In this document: positions 45,992 through 54,580 of the stretch, in pieces
Layout: the number at the start of each line of letters is the position of its first letter
Numbering within the stretch: position 1 is the first letter of the stretch
Assembly (NCBI RefSeq): GCF_012274265.1
Contig: NZ_JAANYY010000002.1
Coordinates: forward strand, 248,001-312,000
Direction: 5' to 3'
From: Sphingopyxis microcysteis
GTDB lineage: Bacteria > Pseudomonadota > Alphaproteobacteria > Sphingomonadales > Sphingomonadaceae
DNA length: 64,000 nt
Made by a program: the position numbers and the translations under genes
Notes under the pieces: generated by a model
What the model was told of the DNA's origin: nothing
What the model saw: only the letters and a program-made list of their open reading frames with translations
The model's database searches: none

Positions 45992-47656
45992 ATGACCGAG
46001 CAAGTCGCTACGCCCATCGACACCCGCCAGAGCGAACGCAAGGTCATCCTCGCCTCTTCGCTCGGCACGGTGTTCGAATGGTATGATTTCTACCTCTACG
46101 GCCTGCTGGCGACGGTCATTTCGGCGCAATTCTTCTCGGGCGTCAACGAAACCACCGGCTTCATCTTCGCGCTCGGCGCCTTCGCGGCGGGCTTTGCTGT
46201 AAGACCCTTTGGGGCGATCGTATTGGGGCGGATCGGCGACCTCGTCGGGCGCAAGAACACCTTTCTCGTCACCATGGGCCTGATGGGCGTGTCGACCTTC
46301 CTCGTCGGCGTGCTGCCCAGCTACGCGTCGATCGGCGTCGCCGCGCCGATCCTGCTCGTGCTGCTCCGCCTCGTCCAGGGGCTTGCGCTTGGCGGCGAAT
46401 ATGGCGGCGCCGCGACCTATGTCGCCGAACATGCGCCCGAGGGCAAACGCGGCCTGTTCACCAGCTTCATTCAGACGACAGCGACGCTTGGCCTGTTCGC
46501 GGCGCTCGGCGTCGTCATCGTCATCCGCTCGGTGATGGGCGAAGCGGCGTTTGCCGACTGGGGCTGGCGAATACCTTTCCTGATCTCGGTGATCCTGCTC
46601 GGCGTGTCGCTGTGGATCCGCCTCCAGCTCGAGGAAAGCCCGGTCTTCAGGCAGATGAAGGAGGAAGGGACGACGTCAAAGGCGCCGCTCACCGAGGCGT
46701 TCGGGCGCTGGGCGAACCTCAAATGGGTGCTCGTCGCGCTGTTCGGCGCTGTCGCGGGGCAGGCGGTCGTCTGGTACTCGGGCCAATTCTACGCGCTCTT
46801 CTTCCTCGAAAAGACGCTGAAGGTTGATGGCGCAACCGCGAACATCCTGATCGCCATCGCGCTCGCGCTCGGCACCCCCTTCTTCATCTTCTTCGGCTGG
46901 CTCAGCGACAAGGTCGGGCGCAAGCCGATCATCCTCGCGGGCTGCGCGCTCGCGGCGCTCACTTACTTTCCGGCGTTCCAGATGCTGACCAGCGCCGCCA
47001 ACCCCGCGATGGCGAAGGCGCAGCAAAATGCGGCGGTCATCATGGCGGCTGACCCCGGCGCCTGCTCGTTCCAATTCGACCCGATCGGGCGCAACAAGTT
47101 CGAGGGCAGCGGCTGCGACATCATCAAGTCGACGCTGGCGAAGGCGGGCGCGACCTACACGGCGTTCACGCGCGAGCGCATGACGGGCGATCCCGCGCGC
47201 GTCCGCATCGGATCGCGCGTCCTCGCCGCGCCCGACCCGTGGCGCCTTGCCGAAGAGGATCGCGCCGGAGCGATCGCGGCCTTCCGCTCGGACCTCGAAC
47301 GCGCGCTGGCTGACGCCGGCTACCCTGCCAAGGCCGACCCGGCGGCCATCAACAAGCCGCTCGTGGTCGCGATCCTCTTCTACCTCGTGCTGCTGGTGAC
47401 GATGGTTTACGGCCCGATCGCCGCGCTGCTGGTCGAGCTCTTCCCCAGCCGCATTCGCTACACCGCGATGTCGCTGCCCTATCATATCGGCAACGGCTGG
47501 TTCGGCGGCTTCCTGCCGACAACGGCGTTCGCGATGGTCGCCGCGACGGGCAATATCTATTACGGCCTGTGGTATCCGGTCGTCGTTGCCGCGCTGACCG
47601 TCGTCATCGGGCTGTTGTTCCTGCCCGAAACCTTTCGCCGTCCGATCCACGAATAG
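45992..47656 (+). CDS. MHS-family MFS transporter with a large extra loop
   Basis: 554 residues, about 120 longer than usual for metabolite:H+ symporters (ShiA/ProP type, about 430). The N-terminal half is typical: GTVFEWYDFYLYG, then the MFS signature GRIGDLVGRKNTF and LVQGLALGGEYGGA. A second signature-like loop GWLSDKVGRKP follows. Between about residues 333 and 458 a soluble, charged insert with two Cys (DPGACSFQF, GSGCDIIK) interrupts the C-terminal half. The last segments (YGPIAALLVELFPSRIRYT) resume the family pattern. It moves organic acids or zwitterions with protons; the substrate is unknown. GGGAAGAG lies just before the ATG. Confidence 0.88.
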   Translation: MTEQVATPIDTRQSERKVILASSLGTVFEWYDFYLYGLLATVISAQFFSGVNETTGFIFALGAFAAGFAVRPFGAIVLGRIGDLVGRKNTFLVTMGLMGVSTFLVGVLPSYASIGVAAPILLVLLRLVQGLALGGEYGGAATYVAEHAPEGKRGLFTSFIQTTATLGLFAALGVVIVIRSVMGEAAFADWGWRIPFLISVILLGVSLWIRLQLEESPVFRQMKEEGTTSKAPLTEAFGRWANLKWVLVALFGAVAGQAVVWYSGQFYALFFLEKTLKVDGATANILIAIALALGTPFFIFFGWLSDKVGRKPIILAGCALAALTYFPAFQMLTSAANPAMAKAQQNAAVIMAADPGACSFQFDPIGRNKFEGSGCDIIKSTLAKAGATYTAFTRERMTGDPARVRIGSRVLAAPDPWRLAEEDRAGAIAAFRSDLERALADAGYPAKADPAAINKPLVVAILFYLVLLVTMVYGPIAALLVELFPSRIRYTAMSLPYHIGNGWFGGFLPTTAFAMVAATGNIYYGLWYPVVVAALTVVIGLLFLPETFRRPIHE

Positions 47657-47715
47657 CGTGCATTGACGCGGCGCGTCGGCGCGCTAGGTTCGCCCCGCCT
47701 TGAGGGGGGCGTGAC

Positions 47716-48756
47716 ATGATGATCGACGACGACGAATTTGACCCGCCGCCGCCGCGGCGCCCGTTGTTCCGGCGCAAGCGGGTGCTCATCCCGCTCGGCC
47801 TGCTCGTCGCGATTCTCGCGCTTTTCTTCGCGCTGCGCACCTCCGATACCGACCGCGACGCGATGATCGCCAAATATGGCGGGCCGAACGCGACCTTTGC
47901 CGCGGGGCCCGCCGGCCAGCGCATCCATTACCGCGACCAGGGCAAACGCGACGGACCCGCGATCATCCTGCTCCACGGCTCGAACAGCAGCCTGCACACA
48001 TGGGAACCGCTGGTGCAGCGGCTGGGCGGGGACTATCGCATCGTCACGCTCGACCTGCCCGGGCATGGGTTGACCGGCGGGACGCCTGACAAGGACTATG
48101 GCGCCGACGGCATGGCGGCGGCGGTCGATGTCGTCGCGGCCAAGCTGGGACTCGATCGCTTCATTCTCGGCGGCAATTCGATGGGCGGCTGGGTGTCGTG
48201 GCGTTATGCGCTGGCGCAACCGGAGCGGGTCGATGCGTTGCTGCTGCTCGACGCTGCGGGGATGCCGCTGCGCAAGGGCGAAAAGGCGCCCGAATCCAAT
48301 ATCGGCTTCCGCATCCTTAAATATCCCGCCGGACGCTGGCTCGCGACGCAGATCACGCCGCGCACGCTGGTCGAACAATCGCTGCGCGGTTCGGTCGCGA
48401 AGCAGGCGATCGTCGATGAAGCGATGATCGACCGCTATTGGGAACTGCTGCGCTTTCCGGGCAATCGCGAGGCGACGGTGCTGCGCGCGAGGCTGGACCG
48501 CGAGCCCGCGATGGCGGCGCAGGTCGGGCAGATCAAGGCGCCGACATTGATCCTGTTCGGTGACAAGGACCGCTTGATCAACCCCAGCGCCGCGCAGACC
48601 TTTCATGAGCGGATTGCGGGGTCGGAAGTCGTCCTGCTCAAGGACATCGGTCATTTGCCGATGGATGAAGACCCCGATGCGACCGCGGCGGCGATCGCCG
48701 ATTTCCTTACGCGGCGGCTTGCCGCGCCGCCGCCGGCTGGTCCAGAAACGCGCTGA
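47716..48756 (+). CDS. Membrane-anchored alpha/beta hydrolase
   Basis: 346 residues. A cytosolic acidic N-terminus and one membrane helix (RVLIPLGLLVAILALFFAL, about 23-41) precede an alpha/beta hydrolase domain. It has the oxyanion region ILLHGSNSSLHTW, nucleophile Ser in LGGNSMGGWVSW, acid in GDKDRLIN and His in DIGHLPMDEDP. An esterase or lipase-like activity is likely, substrate unknown. The start has GAGGGGGGCG upstream. Its 3' end overlaps the convergent hydrolase gene by 50 bases. Confidence 0.87.
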   Translation: MMIDDDEFDPPPPRRPLFRRKRVLIPLGLLVAILALFFALRTSDTDRDAMIAKYGGPNATFAAGPAGQRIHYRDQGKRDGPAIILLHGSNSSLHTWEPLVQRLGGDYRIVTLDLPGHGLTGGTPDKDYGADGMAAAVDVVAAKLGLDRFILGGNSMGGWVSWRYALAQPERVDALLLLDAAGMPLRKGEKAPESNIGFRILKYPAGRWLATQITPRTLVEQSLRGSVAKQAIVDEAMIDRYWELLRFPGNREATVLRARLDREPAMAAQVGQIKAPTLILFGDKDRLINPSAAQTFHERIAGSEVVLLKDIGHLPMDEDPDATAAAIADFLTRRLAAPPPAGPETR

Positions 48757-49462
48757 TCCGCGCCGCGATGGCGGCGGCGTGGGTAAAGGGGAACAGGTGC
48801 GATCCCGGCACCACCTCCAGCACCGCGCCGTCGATCAGGCTGGCGAGCATCTGACCATAGCAGGCGGGCACGACGCTGTCGCGCTCGCCGGTCAGGACCA
48901 GCGTTGGCACCGTCTTCAGCCCCGGCAGAAACGCCGCGCTACTCCACCCCGCCATGGCGGCGGTCTGATACGCGATGCCGAGCGGCGTCGCTGTCTGGAT
49001 TTTCAGCCCGCTCGCCAGCATGTCGTCGTCGAACAGTGCGGTCCAGCCGATACCCGGGGCGCCCATCACGGGCGTCGTCGCCATCAGCACCAGGCGGCGA
49101 ACGCGCCCCGGAAACTGGATCGCAATCTGCTGCGCCAGCGCGCCGCCCCAGCTGAACCCGGCGATATCGAGCATTTTGTGACCCAGCCGCTCGGCGATTT
49201 CCATCACCACCGCGGCGATCGTCGATGCGCCATAGGGCAACAGCGCGTCGGGCGAGCCGCCGACGCCGGGCATGTCGAGCGTCCACACCTCGCGCCCGTG
49301 CATCTGCGCCAGCAGCGGCGCAGCGGCGGCGATGTCCGCGCCGATACCGTTCAGGAACAACAGCGGCGTGCCGCCGACATCGGCCCGCCAGCGCGCCACG
49401 CGCAGCGTCAGGCCATAGACATGTTCGGTGCTGATGGCCGGGCGGCCGCTGATCCTGCTCAT
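48707..49462 (-). CDS. Alpha/beta hydrolase resembling intracellular PHA depolymerase
   Basis: 251 residues from the ATG at 49462 (an in-frame ATG at 49492 adds ten residues). Motifs: LLFLNGIGADIAAAAPL, DMPGVGGSP, nucleophile Ser in GFSWGGALAQQ, acid in GERDSVVP and His in GSHLFPF. The FNGIG, DxPGVGGS and SWGGALAQQ pieces closely match medium-chain-length polyhydroxyalkanoate depolymerase PhaZ, which degrades stored polyester. No phaC or phasin lies in this window. A general esterase role is the alternative. It is followed upstream by a small membrane protein gene on the same strand. Confidence 0.82.
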   Translation of the reverse strand: MSRISGRPAISTEHVYGLTLRVARWRADVGGTPLLFLNGIGADIAAAAPLLAQMHGREVWTLDMPGVGGSPDALLPYGASTIAAVVMEIAERLGHKMLDIAGFSWGGALAQQIAIQFPGRVRRLVLMATTPVMGAPGIGWTALFDDDMLASGLKIQTATPLGIAYQTAAMAGWSSAAFLPGLKTVPTLVLTGERDSVVPACYGQMLASLIDGAVLEVVPGSHLFPFTHAAAIAARISAFLDQPAAARQAAA

Positions 49463-49510
49463 GGCATCGGGCTTGGCATATCCCGATGACATCCGAAAGG
49501 CCGGAGGCGC

Positions 49511-49750
49511 TTATTCGGCCTGTTTTGCCTTTGCCGCCGCCTGTTCATAGCGCAGGCAGTCGAAAATCTTTGCGCCCGCCAGGAACACCGCGCCGCTGCA
49601 CGCGACCAGCAACAGCTGGCCGCCGATCCCGGGATATTCATGGAGATAGGCGCTGCCGCGCGCCATGGCGCCCACTGCCAGCGCATAGATGATCAGGCAC
49701 GCTTCAAAGCGGGTCTTGATGACGAACAGGCGTCCGATTTTTTTCAGCAT
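49511..49750 (-). CDS. Small membrane protein (79 aa), function unknown
   Basis: 79 residues with two hydrophobic segments (RFEACLIIYALAVGAMARG and QLLLVACSGAVFLAGAKIF) and a charged C-terminal tail (AAAKAKQAE). It lies 48 bases upstream of the PHA depolymerase-like gene on the same strand, so the two may be cotranscribed. Family not recognised. Its coding character is good (Ala/Gly-rich helices in one frame), but the evidence is modest. Confidence 0.6.
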   Translation of the reverse strand: MLKKIGRLFVIKTRFEACLIIYALAVGAMARGSAYLHEYPGIGGQLLLVACSGAVFLAGAKIFDCLRYEQAAAKAKQAE

Positions 49751-50126
49751 CGCAGTTTACCGAGCAAGAGCCATGCCACTGGCGCAAAAGCGGGATTCGT
49801 CGCTCCGGGCTTATGGTAAACTGTAAGTTAATCCGACAGCGGAGGGAAGAGCGGACGTGGCGACGGGCGTCGACGATGGTGGGGGTGGGGGCGAGCGGAG
49901 CGGCAAAGACAAGCCCTCCCCTTCAGGGGAGGGCAGCGAGACTTGCGAACTTGTTCGTTAGTCGCAGCGGGTAGGGGCCAGCGGCCTTGCGCAAGGCCGA
50001 CGGCCCCCACCCCACTACGACTAGGCAGCAAGCTGCCAAGTCTCCGTTGCCCCTCCCCTGAAGGGGAGGGGCTGCTTTTTGCTTACGTCCGCAACCGGTC
50101 GCTAACTGCCGTTCAAAGCGCAGCGT
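49751..50126. other. Intergenic region filled by repeat D2
   Basis: 376 bases between the 79-residue membrane protein gene and the lipoprotein gene. The part from 49913 to 50074 is a family D palindrome. The bases 49751-49912 probably hold the promoter of the small membrane protein and the AT-richer start GTAAACTGTAAGTTAATC (about 49812-49830). No gene is seen. Confidence 0.5.
49913..50074. repeat. MITE-like palindromic repeat family D, copy 2 (full length)
   Basis: Ends AGCCCTCCCCTTCAGGGGA at the left and the complement CCCCTCCCCTGAAGGGGAGG at the right. Inner parts of the two arms also pair imperfectly: GAGACTTGCGAACTTG matches the complement of GCAAGCTGCCAAGTCTC-like bases at about 50028-50044. 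The centre is the perfect palindrome GGCCTTGCGCAAGGCC (49983-49998). So the whole is one imperfect palindrome with arms of about 75 bases, like a small non-autonomous mobile element, though no target-site duplication was found by eye. Confidence 0.82.
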
Positions 50127-50726
50127 TTACCCTCCAAGCCACCCAGTAACCTCACCCGCCACCTTGTTCGCCGCGCGGGTCAGCGCTTCGCCGACCGGCT
50201 TCGCCTCGATCTCGCCGCCGATCGCCTCGCGCGCTTCGAAGCGGCGTTGGCTGACCGTCTTGCCGCCCGCCGACACCAGCATCGCCTGATAGACGACGAC
50301 CGCTTCGCCGGTTCGCGCGTCGACGCCAAATTCCATAAGCTGCCCGGCGAGCTGCTCGCCCGGTGCGGTCAGATATTGCCCTTCGTCGAGTACGACGCGC
50401 GCGGTACCCGCGGCGACGGTTTCGGACACCAGCCGCTGGAACAGCCGCTGCGGCGCTTCGACCCATTGCGCGTCCTTGACGTACGTCACGCTGCTATTGT
50501 CCTGCTGTACCGGGATACGCGTCGTGCGCAGTTTCTGCGGCGCGGTCGGGATCAGGATGGTCAGCGTCGACGCGTCGGCGGCGGTGCGCGCCGCGCCTGC
50601 TGCGGGCGCCGCTGCGGCATCGAGTGTCAACAGAAAGGGCGGCGTCTTGCCGCTGAGGCCGATGCACGCCGACAGCGATACGGCGAGCGTGGCGGCGAGG
50701 AGCGGGGTGCGGAGGTGGCGGATCAT
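50127..50726 (-). CDS. ABC-type transport auxiliary lipoprotein (PqiC/LptL-like)
   Basis: 199 residues from the ATG at 50726, which has GAGGA six bases upstream. An in-frame ATG at 50738 overlaps the preceding stop (ATGA) and is an alternative. A lipoprotein signal peptide ends in the lipobox LSACIG. The body has the PqiC-like pieces ILIPTAPQKLRTTRIPV, WVEAPQRLFQRLVSE and a C-terminal ALTRAANKVAGEVTGWL. Such lipoproteins are the outer-membrane-facing partner of MCE transport systems. It is the last gene of the mlaE-mlaF-mlaD operon. Confidence 0.85.
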   Translation of the reverse strand: MIRHLRTPLLAATLAVSLSACIGLSGKTPPFLLTLDAAAAPAAGAARTAADASTLTILIPTAPQKLRTTRIPVQQDNSSVTYVKDAQWVEAPQRLFQRLVSETVAAGTARVVLDEGQYLTAPGEQLAGQLMEFGVDARTGEAVVVYQAMLVSAGGKTVSQRRFEAREAIGGEIEAKPVGEALTRAANKVAGEVTGWLGG

Positions 50727-50734
50727 GATCGTCC

Positions 50735-51676
50735 TCATTTCTTGTAATCGGGCAGCTTGCTGCCGCCCAGCACGGCGCCGGCGCCTTGCTGGTCCAGCTT
50801 GTCGGTCAGGCTGGACAGCGAGGCGGAAGTGCGGCGCAGGTCGCGGATCAGCGCATTGGCTTCGGGGATCGTCGTCTGGCTGAAGGTTTGCAGGCCGGGC
50901 CGCGCGTCGGCGATCGCGCCCTCCAGCGTCTTCATCGATTCATTCGCTGATGCCAGCGTATCGCGCAGGTTCCGCATCGCCGGGTCGACATTGCGGTCGA
51001 TCGTTCCCTGGGTCGCGGCGGCCAAATTGCCGATCTGTTCGGCGGCGACCCCGGTCTGCTGGATCGCGATGCGCGTGTCGGCGAGCGCGCGTTCGATCGC
51101 GGGGCCATTGCGCGCGAGGATCGCGGTCGATGCTTCGACATTGTTCAGGATGCCGCGCATGCTCGCCTGATTTTCGTCGTCAGCCAGTTCGGCGAGGCGC
51201 TCGGTCAGCGTCGACAGCCGCTGCAGCAATTGCGGCGCGGTGTTGAGCAATTCGCCGAGGCCGCCGACGCGGGTCGGGATGACGGGCTTGCCCGCCGGCC
51301 CCTTGTCGGTGATCGCGGGCGCGCCCTTGACCGCGCCGTCGAGCGAAATTTGCGAGACGCCGGTGAAGCCGACCCCCTCGATCGCGGCGGTCGTGCCTTG
51401 CAGAACGGGGACGCCCTCGTCGACCTCGATCCGCACGCGGACAAATTGCGGATCCTCGGGCCACAGGGCGATTTCGCGGACCTGCCCCGATGGCACGCCC
51501 GAAAATTGCACCGCGGCTCCCTTGTTCAGCCCGTCGACCGACTGTTTGAAAAATATGTCATATTCGCGCTTCTCGCCGCCGGTGTCATTGGCCAGCCAAA
51601 CGACGAAAAAGGCGAGGGCCGCCGTAAAGAACAGGACAAAGGCGCCGACCAGGACGTTGTTCGAGCGAGTTTCCAT
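50735..51676 (-). CDS. mlaD: MlaD/MCE-family lipid-binding protein
   Basis: 313 residues. One N-terminal membrane helix (NVLVGAFVLFFTAALAFFVV) anchors it in the inner membrane. The MCE domain (about 40-120) has FFKQSVDGLNKGAAVQFSGV and GVPVLQGTTAAIEGVGFTG. The rest is a helical, Ala/Gln-rich region that may form the channel of an MCE ring. In Mla systems this protein binds phospholipids between the two membranes. Its start overlaps the mlaF-type stop by three bases (ATGA-type junction) and its stop touches the lipoprotein gene. Confidence 0.9.
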   Translation of the reverse strand: METRSNNVLVGAFVLFFTAALAFFVVWLANDTGGEKREYDIFFKQSVDGLNKGAAVQFSGVPSGQVREIALWPEDPQFVRVRIEVDEGVPVLQGTTAAIEGVGFTGVSQISLDGAVKGAPAITDKGPAGKPVIPTRVGGLGELLNTAPQLLQRLSTLTERLAELADDENQASMRGILNNVEASTAILARNGPAIERALADTRIAIQQTGVAAEQIGNLAAATQGTIDRNVDPAMRNLRDTLASANESMKTLEGAIADARPGLQTFSQTTIPEANALIRDLRRTSASLSSLTDKLDQQGAGAVLGGSKLPDYKK

Positions 51677-52542
51677 CAGCTTTTCCTATCGTGCCGTTCG
51701 GCGGCAATGTTGCAGCCGGCGGCTGCGCGGCCGCGGGGGCCGTTGAAATAATCCTGTATCCACGGATGCTCGGTGGCAAGCAGTTCGGTTATGGTGCCGA
51801 CCGCGATCACCTTCTTTTCGGCAAGCACCGCGACGCGGTCGCACGTGGCATAGAGCGAGTCGAGATCGTGGGTGATCAGGAACACGGTCAGCCCCATCGT
51901 GTCGGCAAGCTCGCGGATCAGCTCGTCGAATTTGGCGGCCCCGATCGGGTCGAGCCCGGCAGTCGGTTCGTCGAGGAACAGCAGCGCGGGATCGAGCGCC
52001 AGGCTGCGCGCGAGGCCAGCGCGCTTGACCATCCCGCCCGACAGCTCGGCGGGATATTTCGGCCCGGCGTCCGGGGGCAGGCCAACCATCGCGACCTTGT
52101 AGGCCGCAATTTCGTCGAGCAGTTTCTGGTCGGTGCGCGGATAATATTCGCGCAGCGGCACCTGGATATTTTCGGCCACGCTGAGTGTAGAGAACAAAGC
52201 CCCGCCTTGGAACATCACGCCCCAGCGGCGGCGGAGGTCGCGCGATTCCTCTTCGTTGGCGATCGCGTCCAATGTCTTGCCATAAACCTCGATCTCGCCC
52301 GCCGCGGGGGCTTGCAGGCCGATGATCGAGCGCATCAGCACCGATTTGCCCGTGCCCGATCCGCCGACGACGCCCAAAATCTCGCCCGACCGCACGTCGA
52401 GGTCGAGCCCGTCATGGATCACCGCGTCGCCGAACTGGTTGACCAGGCCGCGGATACGGATCGCATAATCGAACGCATCGGGGCGCACCGCGTCGGCGGC
52501 GGCAAGCTCCTCAGCGACCTGTTCGTCGATTTCGTCGCTCAT
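51676..52542 (-). CDS. mlaF: MlaF-type ABC transporter ATPase
   Basis: 288 residues. Walker A GGSGTGKSVLMRSI, signature LSGGMVKRAGLARSL, Walker B LLFLDEPTAGLDP and the H-loop ITHDLDSLY are all present. An N-terminal acidic stretch of about 25 residues is extra. The signature with MVKR is typical of MlaF/TtgA2 ATPases that power lipid transport to or from the outer membrane. Start ATG overlaps the mlaE stop by one base, and the frame upstream is shadow. Confidence 0.93.
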   Translation of the reverse strand: MSDEIDEQVAEELAAADAVRPDAFDYAIRIRGLVNQFGDAVIHDGLDLDVRSGEILGVVGGSGTGKSVLMRSIIGLQAPAAGEIEVYGKTLDAIANEEESRDLRRRWGVMFQGGALFSTLSVAENIQVPLREYYPRTDQKLLDEIAAYKVAMVGLPPDAGPKYPAELSGGMVKRAGLARSLALDPALLFLDEPTAGLDPIGAAKFDELIRELADTMGLTVFLITHDLDSLYATCDRVAVLAEKKVIAVGTITELLATEHPWIQDYFNGPRGRAAAGCNIAAERHDRKS

Positions 52543-53648
52543 CAGTTCCACCCGATCGACGAAAAGAAGACCGCGAACATCGCGTCGAGGACGATGACGA
52601 GAAAGATTGCCGCAACCACGGCCGAGGTTGTGCGCTGCCCGACTTCCTCGGCATTCTGGCGCACCTGCATCCCTTCGTAGCAGCCGGTAACCCCGATCAG
52701 GATGCCGAACACCGGCGCCTTGATCAGCATCGCCCAGAAATCGGTCATCGGGATGATGTCGCGCAGCAGCTGGATATAAGTGAGCGGCGCGATGTCGAGC
52801 CCGATCCAGCAAAACACGCCGCCACCGATGATCGCGCAAATGCTGGCGTAGAAGCCGAGCAGCGGCATCAATATCGTCGCGGCGGCGACCCGCGGCAGCA
52901 CGATCGCCTCCATCGGCGAGACGCCGATGGTGCGCATCGCGTCAATTTCTTCGGTGAGCTTCATCGTGCCGATTTGCGCCGCAAAGGCCGATCCCGACCG
53001 GCCCGCGACCATGATCGCGGTCATCAGCAGGCCGAGCTCGCGGATCGATGCGCGACCGACCAGGTTGATCGTGAACACCTCTAGCCCGAACTGGCGAAGC
53101 TGCACCGCGCCCTGCTGCGCGACGACGATCCCGATCAGGAACGTCATCAGGCCGATGATGGGCAGGGCATCGACGCCAACCGTCTGGAAGCGGGTGACGA
53201 TGGCGTTCCACCGCAGCCGTCGCCGCGCGCGCAACTGGGTGCCGAGCGCCATGATCATCGCCCCGAAGAAACCGATGATCCCAATCAGCTCGTGCCACAC
53301 CGACCGGCTGGCGATCCCGACCTGTTCCAGCATCCGGATCAGCGCGGGTCGGCGGTCGCGGTGGACGCGATATTCGCTCTTGTCACTCGCCAGCGCATCG
53401 AGCAGCCGCTGCGCCGCCGGGCTGGCGCCGGTGACCTTTGCGCCATGTTCCTTGACCGTACGGGTGACGATCCATGCGCCGACGGTGTCGATCCGTTCCA
53501 GCGCCGACAAATCGAGCGAAGCGATCGGTCCCAGCGCATCGAGTCGCGCCGGCAGATCGCCGAGCCGCGCCAGCGTCAGCCGACCGGTGAAGCGGATGTC
53601 GGCGCCGTCCGCGCCCTCGCTCTGTTCGAAATCCGCTTTGGCCACCAT
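52542..53648 (-). CDS. mlaE: MlaE-type permease with N-terminal STAS domain
   Basis: 368 residues, about 110 longer than E. coli MlaE (260). The extra N-terminal part (about 1-100) has the STAS-like LSALERIDTVGAWIVTR and the Arg/Asp surface of MlaB. The permease part (about 130-368) carries GLMTFLIGIVVAQQGA, GRASIRELGLLMTAIMVAGRSGSAFAAQIG and the EIDAMRTIG coupling motif. So the MlaB function seems fused to MlaE. It heads the operon mlaE-mlaF-mlaD-lipoprotein, which maintains lipid asymmetry of the outer membrane. It is divergent from the HAD phosphatase gene. Confidence 0.9.
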   Translation of the reverse strand: MVAKADFEQSEGADGADIRFTGRLTLARLGDLPARLDALGPIASLDLSALERIDTVGAWIVTRTVKEHGAKVTGASPAAQRLLDALASDKSEYRVHRDRRPALIRMLEQVGIASRSVWHELIGIIGFFGAMIMALGTQLRARRRLRWNAIVTRFQTVGVDALPIIGLMTFLIGIVVAQQGAVQLRQFGLEVFTINLVGRASIRELGLLMTAIMVAGRSGSAFAAQIGTMKLTEEIDAMRTIGVSPMEAIVLPRVAAATILMPLLGFYASICAIIGGGVFCWIGLDIAPLTYIQLLRDIIPMTDFWAMLIKAPVFGILIGVTGCYEGMQVRQNAEEVGQRTTSAVVAAIFLVIVLDAMFAVFFSSIGWN

Positions 53649-53737
53649 CGTGCGGAGGACATTGTATTATTTGCCCCATGACGGCAAGCGAATCCCGCCC
53701 CCTTGGCCGCCGCGCGGGGGCACACTATGCTGGTCCT

Positions 53738-54457
53738 ATGGAAACCCCGCCGCTCGCTCCGCCACCCGACTACCCGCACCGCGTGGCGATGTACGACATG
53801 GACAGGACGATAACGCGTTCAGGGACTTACAGCGGGTTTCTGATGCATGTTGCACGGCGGCGGCAGCAATGGCGGCTATTGTTGCTACCGCTGGTCGGCC
53901 TGGCCGGGGCTGCCTATGCGCTGCGCCTGATCGACCGGTCGCGGCTGAAGGCGATCAACCTGCGCCTGCTGGTGGGACGGCGCTTTGCGCGCGCCGAAAT
54001 TGCGCCGCTCGCCGCAAGCTATGCCGACAAGGTGGTGGCGCGCGGGCTGCATCCCGCGGCGCTCGAACAGATCGCCGCCGACCGCGCGGCGGGTTACCGG
54101 CTGCTGCTCGCGACCGCGTCTTTCCATCTTTACGTCGATGAAATCGCCAAGCGACTGGGCATTGAAGATGTGCTGGCGACGCGGCTCGATGAACCCGACG
54201 GCGCCGATCATATTCACGCCCGGCTATCGGGCGACAATTGCTATGGCGACGCCAAATTCGCGCGGATCGACGGCTGGATGGCGGCCAATGCGATCACGCG
54301 CGATGCCGTGCATATCCGCGCTTATTCGGACCATGTGTCTGACCACCCGATGCTGCGTTTTGCCGATGAAGCGGTCGCAACGACGCCATCGCGCGGGCTG
54401 AAGAAACTGGCGCCGCAAATGGGGTGGTCAGTGGTCGACTGGCGGGGGAAGCGCTGA
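53738..54457 (+). CDS. HAD-IB family phosphatase
   Basis: 239 residues from the ATG at 53738; an in-frame ATG at 53678 adds a Pro/Arg-rich tail and cannot be ruled out. Haloacid dehalogenase fold: the catalytic DxD in MYDMDRTITRSG, motif II in LLLATASFH, and motif III/IV with GDAKFARID and AYSDHVSDHPML. A hydrophobic stretch (LLLLPLVGLAGAAYAL, about 45-60) suggests membrane association. HAD-IB members act as phosphoserine, phosphoethanolamine or lysolipid-type phosphatases, so a lipid role next to the Mla operon is possible but unproven. Confidence 0.82.
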   Translation: METPPLAPPPDYPHRVAMYDMDRTITRSGTYSGFLMHVARRRQQWRLLLLPLVGLAGAAYALRLIDRSRLKAINLRLLVGRRFARAEIAPLAASYADKVVARGLHPAALEQIAADRAAGYRLLLATASFHLYVDEIAKRLGIEDVLATRLDEPDGADHIHARLSGDNCYGDAKFARIDGWMAANAITRDAVHIRAYSDHVSDHPMLRFADEAVATTPSRGLKKLAPQMGWSVVDWRGKR

Positions 54458-54475
54458 CTCTTAATCAGTTGCCGT

Positions 54476-54556
54476 TTCCCCGCGAAGGCGGGGATCCATC
54501 ACCAGCCGGTCCAACCTTGCACCGATCGGCGATGGGCCCCTGCCTTCGCAGGGGCG
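54476..54556. repeat. Palindromic repeat family C, copy 2 (between convergent genes)
   Basis: Left arm contains CCCCGCGAAGGCGGGG and right arm GCCCCTGCCTTCGCAGGGGC, with a 40-base spacer. It lies between the convergent HAD and cystathionine gamma-synthase genes, as copy 1 lies between rpmE and glpK. Confidence 0.8.
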
Positions 54557-54580
54557 CAATCCAAAACCGACCAAATATAG

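Noticed and set aside
32138-50074. The repeats as CRISPR or as a phage attachment pair
   Set aside because: Copies are single, 18 kb apart, palindromic, and not spaced as arrays; there are no cas or integrase genes.
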